Below are positions 1-5,514 of a stretch of 5,772 nt of DNA, piece by piece. Origin of the DNA: Balneolales bacterium (GTDB lineage: Bacteria; Bacteroidota; Rhodothermia; Balneolales; Balneolaceae); NCBI GenBank assembly GCA_022360375.1, contig JAKSCW010000391.1:1-5772 (forward strand). The letters run 5' to 3'. The notes under the pieces were generated by a model that was not told where the DNA came from, did not search any database, and saw nothing but the letters and a program-made list of their open reading frames with translations. Position 1 is the first letter of the stretch; each line of letters opens with the position of its first letter. A program made the position numbers and the translations under genes.

Positions 1-112
1 AGGATTGATAATAAATGCTCATCTGACTTATCAATTCAGCACGGGTGTAAGAGACTCCGACAGAACCCGGGTAGGTTTGGGAGCCGGTTTGGGAATAGGA
101 TTGAATTTCTAG
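1..112 (+). CDS. C-terminal end of a probable outer-membrane beta-barrel protein (partial)
   Basis: This is the last 36 codons of a + strand gene whose 5' part lies left of the window; the first full codon starts at base 2 and the TAG stop is at 110-112. The tail contains LTYQFSTGV, then a charged turn (RDSDRTR), then VGLGAGLGIGLNF. The alternating small and hydrophobic residues and the C-terminal Phe are typical of the last strand of outer-membrane beta-barrels, where the terminal aromatic residue is part of the BAM recognition signal. The charged stretch fits the turn between the last two strands. The gene converges on the minus-strand ABC operon and shares its terminator. Too little is visible to name the family. 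An unrelated glycine-rich tail is possible, but the combination of features makes a barrel the best reading. Confidence 0.6.
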   Translation, partial: GLIINAHLTYQFSTGVRDSDRTRVGLGAGLGIGLNF

Positions 113-117
113 GAATT

Positions 118-146
118 AAAAAAAGGGACGAAACTCGTCCCTTTTT
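118..146. terminator. Bidirectional rho-independent terminator between convergent genes
   Basis: GGGACGA (125-131) pairs perfectly with TCGTCCC (135-141) around a 3-nt loop. The stem is flanked by seven A on the left (118-124) and five T on the right (142-146), so it reads as stem plus U-tract in both directions. It starts 6 bp after the + strand stop at 112 and lies 16 bp beyond the last minus-strand stop at 162. It therefore ends both the left-hand gene and the whole ABC operon. The longer U-tract (seven) serves the minus-strand transcript. Confidence 0.92.
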
Positions 147-161
147 CACTAAACACTGGTA

Positions 162-1628
162 TTATCGCATATCATACCGGAGGAAAGCGGTGAAGCTACC
201 TCCAAAGGTCACGATGATGAATAACACCAGCAGGCCAAAATCGAGCAGGCTGTTTCCGAAGGCGGTTCCCGCCTGAACAACAGGTGCTTCAAAACGGGGA
301 AGTTCACTGGTATCCAGGGTTTGGTCGTCACGTCCAAAATCAATAGATACCCCGGATTCGTCTATTTCAATACGCATGCCTCCCTGTTCATCCGGGTTTT
401 CAGCCTGTTTGCGTTCCACAAAATCCGTGAAATCGTCTTTATAGAACCTCATGTTTTCCTCGTAGCGTGATTTCATATCAATATCAGTTCCGGCAAGATT
501 CATGGCCGCTAACCGGAAAGAGGAAACAGGAGATATCCGGGCAATATTGAAAGCGAGTTTTTCCTGAATCTTCTTTTGGTTTTGAACCTCTTCATATAAA
601 ACCCGGTTGTTTTCTATAATGTCTACCTGTACCTGCTTGCGGGTTGCATCGTCTTCTTCCAGCCATTCCCATTCCTTTTCTTCTCTGTAAGCCTGTGCCT
701 GGGCTTCATCCATTCCTTCCATTTCTGCACTCCGGGTTCTCCATGTTTCGGACAAATCTTCAGAATATTGATTCCATCTGGCTCTTTGGAATGCATCCTG
801 TTTAGCTTCAATTTGGGCGACCGACTCAATGGGTACAAGTTGTCCGGCGGCAGTGATACCAAGCCTTGGAATGATGAGTACACCTCCGATCCAGATCACC
901 AGTAGTAAAAGGAATGAAAGGGAAGATTTTCGGGCCAGGGAAGAAACGAGGATTCCAATTCCGATAAAGAAAGTGATGTATAATACCGATAGTCCGATCA
1001 GGCTGGCAATACTTCCCCAGTCACTGGCCAAAACCGGAATATCAAACAGAATCAGCATCAACATTCCTATGAGAATCGGTATTAAAAGCGGAATAATTAA
1101 CCCCATCCAAATCCCGGTAAATTTTGCGATAAGGTAGGAGGCCCTGGAAATCGGGTTTACGAAAGCAAGTTTCAGCGTTCCGTTTTCGCGTTCCCCGTTT
1201 ATGGCATCATAAGTGAAGAGTATTGCAAAGAGGGAGAGCACAATTTGTACGATAAAGGTGAAGTCGATGAAGCGGAAAATGGCAAATAAGGTTTCGTCAG
1301 AATAGGGACTCCGGATGAGTTTAATATCATCGGAAGTGGAAATATTTGAAAGACGACCCACATCGAAATGAAGGCCGGAAACAAAGATCTGCAAGGGGGT
1401 GGGCTCGCGATGCAAAATGTTACGAATAGAACGCCAGTTAGATGCCTCAGCGATATCTTGCCTTGCAATTTCCTGGTTTGCTTCATATTGAATGACTGCA
1501 TTGTTGTACTCCTGAATTCCAATATACACACTCATTAAAATCAGAATGGAACAGACAGCAAACGTTGCCACAAATTTCGGGCTCAACAAAATGTTCTTAA
1601 GCTCTTTTTGTATTAAAAGTGATAGCAT
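162..1628 (-). CDS. ABC-2 type transporter permease, NosY/DUF3526 type (second permease of a tandem pair)
   Basis: Encodes 488 aa. It is an inner-membrane subunit of the ABC-2 transporter encoded by this operon; the substrate is unknown. Six membrane segments can be read: about residues 20-38, 122-140, 166-196, 207-230, 238-256 and 460-484. Segment count and charges place both termini in the cytoplasm, with two extracytoplasmic regions (about 39-121 and 257-459). The cytoplasmic stretch after segment 2 (YDAINGERENGTLKL, 140-154) is the conserved region of this permease class expected to contact the ATPase. ISPVSSF (365-371) and the RYDMR tail recur in nearly the same form in the neighbouring permease. 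The large region before the last segment fits DUF3526-type NosY relatives. The ATG at 1628 leaves 22 bp after the upstream stop, and I see no Shine-Dalgarno sequence. It is the last gene of the operon, 16 bp before the terminator. An acidic, Trp-containing patch (EWEWLEEDD, about 319-327) is special to this copy. Confidence 0.88.
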   Translation of the reverse strand: MLSLLIQKELKNILLSPKFVATFAVCSILILMSVYIGIQEYNNAVIQYEANQEIARQDIAEASNWRSIRNILHREPTPLQIFVSGLHFDVGRLSNISTSDDIKLIRSPYSDETLFAIFRFIDFTFIVQIVLSLFAILFTYDAINGERENGTLKLAFVNPISRASYLIAKFTGIWMGLIIPLLIPILIGMLMLILFDIPVLASDWGSIASLIGLSVLYITFFIGIGILVSSLARKSSLSFLLLLVIWIGGVLIIPRLGITAAGQLVPIESVAQIEAKQDAFQRARWNQYSEDLSETWRTRSAEMEGMDEAQAQAYREEKEWEWLEEDDATRKQVQVDIIENNRVLYEEVQNQKKIQEKLAFNIARISPVSSFRLAAMNLAGTDIDMKSRYEENMRFYKDDFTDFVERKQAENPDEQGGMRIEIDESGVSIDFGRDDQTLDTSELPRFEAPVVQAGTAFGNSLLDFGLLVLFIIVTFGGSFTAFLRYDMR

Positions 1629-1650
1629 GGGTTTTGTATTGAAGTTCAGG

Positions 1651-3066
1651 TTAGCGGAGGTCGTATTTCAGGAATGCGGCAAATGCTCCTCCAAAAAACA
1701 CGAGATTGAAGATGAATAACAGCCCAAAATCAAGAAGGGTGTTTCCGGCGATGGTTGCTACAGAACCCTGATTAAATTGAAATTGGGGAAGATCGTTTGG
1801 GTCTAAGGGATCCGGCTCTTCCTGGTTTCCGTCAGTATCAATTACAATCATCCGGAATCCTCCACTATTCGCAGAGCCGGTTTCTTCTTCCATAAAAGAG
1901 GCGTACGTATTTTGATATTCATAAGCATCATCCATGTACTGATTTTGAAGCCTGAGTGAGGTTCCGGCTAATTCAGTGGTAGCAAGTGTAAACACCGAAG
2001 TTGGGGATACCCGTGAAATGGAAAGTGCGAGTTGTTCCTGTCGCCTCCGTTTATTGGTGAATTCTTCATTTAACCGGGCATTGAAAACGTCGATTTTTTC
2101 CTGGCGCGCAGTTCCCAGTTCGTTCATGAACTCGCTGAATAATGGGAATACATCCATTGGTTCGGTTTGAGGGTCAACACTAAAATCCGCCATTTTAGGA
2201 CGATCTTCAGCAAACAATTGTGCCCGGTATCGATTCTTTTCTGCAGTAATCTGATCCACATTAGGCACGTCTGCAATTCGGCCGGAAATAAGTACGGAAC
2301 CTCTTGGGATAATGAGCACTGCAAAAATCCAAATTACCAGGCAAAGCAAAAATGAGTTGGACGGTTTAGAGGTTATTGCCGAAATGCCAATTGCTAAAGC
2401 CAGGAATAAACCAAAATAGGCCAAACCAGCTATAAGGATTAATCCCAATCTGATCCATTCCTCTCCGGTTAACTGGATACCAAGAAGGGGAAGTAATGCA
2501 CATCCAATAAGCATTGGAATTAGCAGGGCAATGCTTAGGCCAAGAAATGATCCGGCCAGTTTTCCGGAGATAAAAGATGCCCGTGAAAGTGGATTGGCAA
2601 AGCATAGCTTTAACGTTCCACTAATTTTTTCTCCATTTATGGCATCATAAGCAAAGATAATGGCAAATAACGACAGAATGATCCCAAATATAAATTCCAG
2701 GTCCATAAACCGGAAAATGGCAAAAATGGGTTCATCATTGAACCGGGTATTTTCAGCCCTTAGTTCACCCTGGCTTCTCATTTCTATGTTTCGTCCAATG
2801 TCGTTAGAAACCCCATTAACGAGTGCCATCAGTGGTTGTGGGGGAAGCATGATCGAGTGATTCACAAATTGCCAGTCGGTGTTGGCGGCAATTTGGTTGT
2901 TATTTTCCTGCACGGCGGCTTCATATTGGGCCAAACTTGCCAGGTAATTCTGGGCACCCATATAAAACGAAAGAATGATGAGTACCGAGCATACAGCAAA
3001 GCTAATCGTAAAGCGACTACTTTGTATAATTTCCTTGAGTTCTTTAGCAAAAATTAGTTTGAACAT
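1651..3066 (-). CDS. ABC-2 type transporter permease, NosY/DUF3526 type (first permease of a tandem pair)
   Basis: Encodes 471 aa and is a paralogue of the following gene. The first 255 residues or so align without gaps, and residues 111-172 share about 40 of 62 identical positions by eye. Membrane segments lie at about 20-37, 122-140, 170-196, 206-230, 238-256 and 442-466. Both ends are predicted cytoplasmic, with extracytoplasmic regions at about 38-121 and 257-441. The conserved cytoplasmic loop is YDAINGEKISGTLKL (140-154); VSPTSVF (353-359) and the KYDLR tail match the partner. The extracytoplasmic region is shorter than in the partner and differs most around 270-345. The ATG at 3064-3066 is the natural start because MFKLIFAKEL aligns with MLSLLIQKEL of the paralogue. 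No Shine-Dalgarno sequence is seen. A 148-bp gap with a palindromic repeat separates it from the ATPase gene, in contrast to the 2-22 bp gaps elsewhere. It probably forms a heterodimeric membrane core with the second permease; a homodimer cannot be excluded. Confidence 0.88.
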   Translation of the reverse strand: MFKLIFAKELKEIIQSSRFTISFAVCSVLIILSFYMGAQNYLASLAQYEAAVQENNNQIAANTDWQFVNHSIMLPPQPLMALVNGVSNDIGRNIEMRSQGELRAENTRFNDEPIFAIFRFMDLEFIFGIILSLFAIIFAYDAINGEKISGTLKLCFANPLSRASFISGKLAGSFLGLSIALLIPMLIGCALLPLLGIQLTGEEWIRLGLILIAGLAYFGLFLALAIGISAITSKPSNSFLLCLVIWIFAVLIIPRGSVLISGRIADVPNVDQITAEKNRYRAQLFAEDRPKMADFSVDPQTEPMDVFPLFSEFMNELGTARQEKIDVFNARLNEEFTNKRRRQEQLALSISRVSPTSVFTLATTELAGTSLRLQNQYMDDAYEYQNTYASFMEEETGSANSGGFRMIVIDTDGNQEEPDPLDPNDLPQFQFNQGSVATIAGNTLLDFGLLFIFNLVFFGGAFAAFLKYDLR

Positions 3067-3098
3067 GATAAATCGATTTGGATAATTATTCTTTGGTC

Positions 3099-3197
3099 AA
3101 AAACACACCCCTCAATCCCCTCTCCAGAGGGGAAGCTTGTTGAAGAGAGGTTTAATATTACCGGGTTCTCCTGCACCGGGGGACAGGGCGGGGTAGC
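3099..3197. repeat. GC-rich palindromic intergenic repeat between ATPase and permease genes
   Basis: The 148-bp gap is largely filled by a GC-rich block unlike the flanking A/T-rich sequence. Its core is a perfect inverted repeat, CCCCTC (3117-3122) TCCA GAGGGG (3127-3132). CCTCTC (3119-3124) can alternatively pair with GAGAGG (3145-3150). On the minus strand the core reads GAGGGGATTGAGGGG, a short direct repeat. A second part carries two ACCGGG copies and a CAGGGCGGGG run. Blocks of this style (CCCCTC...GAGGGG beside a second GGGG-containing unit) occur as dispersed intergenic repeats in Bacteroidota and relatives, from memory and not checked. In the operon transcript it would form a hairpin between the ATPase and permease cistrons. 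The limits are approximate, because only one copy lies in the window. Confidence 0.55.
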
Positions 3198-3214
3198 GGA
3201 GGTACTCATTTGGA

Positions 3215-4000
3215 CTAATCCAGGTCATTAGTTAAAACTGCTGATTCAAGAGTCTCGTCCATATACCCGGCCATGTATTCAACATAAAGCTCCTCAAGGT
3301 TTACGCCTCTCAGCTCCTCATAGGTTTTTTGGGCAACCAGTACGCCATTATTCAGAATGCCAACATAGTCGGCAATTTCTTTGGCACGGAAAATATCATG
3401 GGTACTCATCAGGATGGCTTTTCCCTCGTCACGAAGCTCGCCGACTAACCGGGTGAATTCTTTTCCCGCTTTCGGATCGAGCCCGGAAGTAGGTTCGTCC
3501 AGCAGAATGGCGGGTGCATCTTTTAGAATAGCGATTGCAATGCCACATTTCTGACGCATCCCTTTCGAAAAATCTTTCAGCTTTTTATCAAATGCTTCTC
3601 GTTGAAGCCCAACCCGAATCAATGCATGTTCATAATCAGCACGTTCATAATTGCTTTGTCCTCCCAGCCGCACGAAAAAGTCTACATTTTGCATAGCCGT
3701 GAAATTTGGGTAGAGCTGAACGTTTTCGGAAACGAAAGAGACATATTTTTTTGCTTCCAGCGGTTCCTGGTTTGCATCTATACTGTTAATGAGTGCACTT
3801 CCGCTGGTGGGCTGGATGAAATCCAAAAACGTGTTAATGGTGGTAGTTTTTCCGGCTCCGTTTCCACCAAGCATTGCAAAAATTTCGCCGGGTAACACTT
3901 TAAGATTCAAATTATCGAGCGCTTTAACCCCGTCTTCATACACTTTGGTAAGGTTTCGTGCTTCTAGTAAGGGTGCAGCTTGAATTGGTTCAGTAGTCAT
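3215..4000 (-). CDS. ABC transporter ATP-binding protein (ABC-2/CcmA-NosF type)
   Basis: Encodes 261 aa, a normal length for a single-domain ATPase of an ABC-2 exporter. It hydrolyses ATP at the cytoplasmic face to drive the two permeases encoded downstream. Visible motifs: Walker A GGNGAGKT (45-52); the Q-loop position in VSENVQLYP, carrying Glu92 rather than Gln; signature FSKGM (144-148) in DFSKGMRQKCGIA, a variant of LSGGQ common in ABC-2 ATPases; Walker B AILLDEP (164-170) with Asp168 and catalytic Glu169; D-loop SGLD (172-175); and switch His201 in STHD. The protein is intact and should be active. The C-terminal LEELYVEYM segment is typical of the subfamily. The ATG at 3998-4000 lies 18 bp after the stop of the NEW3-domain gene with no Shine-Dalgarno sequence, so the two are probably co-transcribed. 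The substrate cannot be inferred. Confidence 0.95.
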   Translation of the reverse strand: MTTEPIQAAPLLEARNLTKVYEDGVKALDNLNLKVLPGEIFAMLGGNGAGKTTTINTFLDFIQPTSGSALINSIDANQEPLEAKKYVSFVSENVQLYPNFTAMQNVDFFVRLGGQSNYERADYEHALIRVGLQREAFDKKLKDFSKGMRQKCGIAIAILKDAPAILLDEPTSGLDPKAGKEFTRLVGELRDEGKAILMSTHDIFRAKEIADYVGILNNGVLVAQKTYEELRGVNLEELYVEYMAGYMDETLESAVLTNDLD

Positions 4001-4018
4001 AGTTGTAGGTTTTGAAGG

Positions 4019-5512
4019 TTATTTTTTTGAAAGTTTTATTCCGAAGAACACTAACCCGCCTACAAGCCCGATGATGAGCATTAATATGATGGCGGTTCCA
4101 AACACATTGGCCTGCGCAGCCACAGATACCGTAAATGTTTTATCCTCGGCATTAACCGGTTGATTGTCCGATAGGGAAGTGGAACGCATTCGGGTTTCAT
4201 ATCTGCCTACGCTTATATCGTCGGGAGGGGTGAGGTATAACTTTACGGTTTGTTCTTCCCGGATATCAAGAGCAGGGATGATGGCAGGTTCAATTCTGCG
4301 TTCCCATTCAAACGGGGTATCCAGTTCAAATTCGATGTTGTCTAATCGACGTGTACCTTCGTTTATGACCTGGAACGTGAATTCAATTTCTCCTTCACCA
4401 GCATATTCATCATAAAGTTGAGGTGTTCGTACCATAAGTCGCCCAACTCCACGAGGGATCATTTCGAGGCGGACAAAACCGACATCGAGGGCCTCAATTT
4501 CTTCCGTGCTCCAAATCTTGCTCGGGTCAGAATCAAATTCATTCAACTGGGTTACCGGAATCGCAAGCACATAGAAGTCCACGACCTGATCCATCGGAAC
4601 ATCGTCGGTGGGCCGGTCAGGCAGGGAAATCTGAAGATTCGCTGCAATGTTGTTGTTTGTTTCTGTGAATCGAATTTGGCTGATTCTACCAGCTGCACCT
4701 ACCTCCTGGAAGTAACGGGTAACTGAACGGGGCAGATTCACTACTTCGAGTTTATAAGTGTCGTTCAAGCCACTAAAAAGCTCCAGGCCAAGCCCGTATG
4801 TGGCATCGGCTCCAAGTTCAATTTCCTGCGAAAACCGCTCTGACTGGATGAGTACCTTGTTGGCAGAAGCGTCTTTTTCGAGAAATACTTTCGGGCTTCG
4901 TGAGGCTCCGTTTCCATAGATGATGTTAACGGTTACTTCGTCCACATCCTGAAGTAAATCGAACTGGACGGTTTCAGGATTTCCGCTTCTGAGTTCTTCC
5001 AGTTTAATTTCATAAGGCGAACTTATAATAGCGCCGTCATCATTACTCAGAGAGACATAGATGTTATGAATTACATCGGGTTGTAAGGACCGGAACAAAT
5101 CATCTTCCATGTTCACAACCTGCTCAAATTCAGCATTAGCACTGGAAGTGTTTTCCAGGGTAACGTGAACTCGTTTAGTAGCATTTTCGTCCTGCGATTT
5201 TACTGCTCGTTTAATGCTCACAAACTGTTGTTCGAACAACAGTACCAGCAGAGATTGCTGGTAGTTTACTTCTGCATCTGAATAGGTATTAAGCGCGGTT
5301 TCATATTCCTCTCTTGAAATCAATTCTTTCAGGTACAAATCTTCCTTCCGCCGGAGCTCACTTTGAGCACGTTCATAAGAACTTTTTGCTCGTTTCAGCC
5401 CCAATAAAGGGTAGCTGTCATCCCTCGCATTTGGAAAGGGACTTTGCGCGAAACTGATTTCAGGAACCAGGAAAAGGAGAACCAAAAACAAATAAGGCAG
5501 CCGTCTGTACAT
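4019..5512 (-). CDS. Secreted, membrane-anchored protein with adaptor-like coiled-coil hairpin and NEW3-like domain
   Basis: Encodes 497 aa. A signal peptide (residues 1-23; hydrophobic 6-16, likely cleavage after SFA) is followed by a charged helical stretch of about 35-107. That stretch looks like two antiparallel helices joined near LKELISREE (61-69). R55-x3-L59-x6-S66 matches the tip motif RLxxLxxxxxxS of HlyD/AcrA-type adaptors except for Lys at the second position. Residues 115-350 are beta-rich with no domain I can name. Residues 355-463 resemble an NPCBM-associated NEW3 beta-sandwich domain: VINEG, a Trp in FEWERRIEPA, EEQTVKLYLTPPDDISVGRYE. A membrane helix (470-491) ends in KLSKK, so the bulk is periplasmic and the tail cytoplasmic. 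NEW3 proteins of the COG1470 kind are, from memory, often encoded next to ABC-2 transporters, which fits here. Its role is probably as a periplasmic partner of the transporter. The start is set by a GGAGGT 8 nt upstream of the ATG. Confidence 0.82.
   Translation of the reverse strand: MYRRLPYLFLVLLFLVPEISFAQSPFPNARDDSYPLLGLKRAKSSYERAQSELRRKEDLYLKELISREEYETALNTYSDAEVNYQQSLLVLLFEQQFVSIKRAVKSQDENATKRVHVTLENTSSANAEFEQVVNMEDDLFRSLQPDVIHNIYVSLSNDDGAIISSPYEIKLEELRSGNPETVQFDLLQDVDEVTVNIIYGNGASRSPKVFLEKDASANKVLIQSERFSQEIELGADATYGLGLELFSGLNDTYKLEVVNLPRSVTRYFQEVGAAGRISQIRFTETNNNIAANLQISLPDRPTDDVPMDQVVDFYVLAIPVTQLNEFDSDPSKIWSTEEIEALDVGFVRLEMIPRGVGRLMVRTPQLYDEYAGEGEIEFTFQVINEGTRRLDNIEFELDTPFEWERRIEPAIIPALDIREEQTVKLYLTPPDDISVGRYETRMRSTSLSDNQPVNAEDKTFTVSVAAQANVFGTAIILMLIIGLVGGLVFFGIKLSKK
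5224..5263. other. Tandem intragenic hairpins: 20-bp perfect palindrome plus 8-bp stem-loop
   Basis: ACTGTTGTTC (5224-5233) is followed directly by its reverse complement GAACAACAGT (5234-5243). TACCAGCA (5243-5250) then pairs perfectly with TGCTGGTA (5256-5263) around GAGAT. The two structures abut, sharing the T at 5243. They lie in the coding sequence for residues 84-97 (YQQSLLVLLFEQQF) of the coiled-coil protein, about 250 nt after its start. No function is known; possible roles are mRNA folding, translational pausing or a dimeric DNA-binding site. The repeated Leu and Gln codons may also produce it by chance. Confidence 0.6.
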
Positions 5513-5514
5513 GA

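Noticed and set aside
829..1137. + strand open frame of 102 codons opposite the second permease
   Set aside because: It is antisense to a well-supported membrane protein gene, has no family-like sequence, and its length is explained by the codon pattern of the opposite strand.
3067..3100. Possible internal promoter for the permeases (minus strand TTGACC in the gap, with A/T-rich sequence after it)
   Set aside because: The -35-like hexamer has no acceptable -10 at 16-19 bp, and no clear Bacteroidota TAnnTTTG element is placed correctly. The evidence is too weak to annotate.
3105..3135. The repeat hairpin as a rho-independent terminator after the ATPase gene
   Set aside because: On the minus strand the stem is followed by ATTGAGGGGTGTG before a short T run, so the U-tract is not adjacent to the stem. 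The permeases also need the ATPase and should be co-transcribed.
1652..3203. A 10-nt direct repeat TAGCGGAGGT at 1652-1661 and 3194-3203, near the 3' ends of the first permease gene and of the ATPase gap
   Set aside because: Ten matching bases between two sites is not surprising in a window of this size. One copy is coding (permease C-terminus), and no flanking similarity supports an att site or element boundary.
3054..3209. A 51-codon minus-strand open frame (MSTSATPPCPP...) spanning the ATPase-permease gap and overlapping the permease start
   Set aside because: It is formed almost entirely by the GC-rich intergenic repeat, has no Shine-Dalgarno sequence, has a low-complexity composition and overlaps the permease start out of frame. 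It is most likely a spurious frame carried by the repeat.
3602..3983. Two + strand open frames opposite the ATPase gene
   Set aside because: Both lie antisense to the Walker A/Q-loop coding region of a complete ATPase and show no protein-like features.
4164..4726. Two + strand open frames opposite the NEW3-domain gene
   Set aside because: They are antisense to conserved-looking beta-domain coding sequence, without start signals or recognizable domains.
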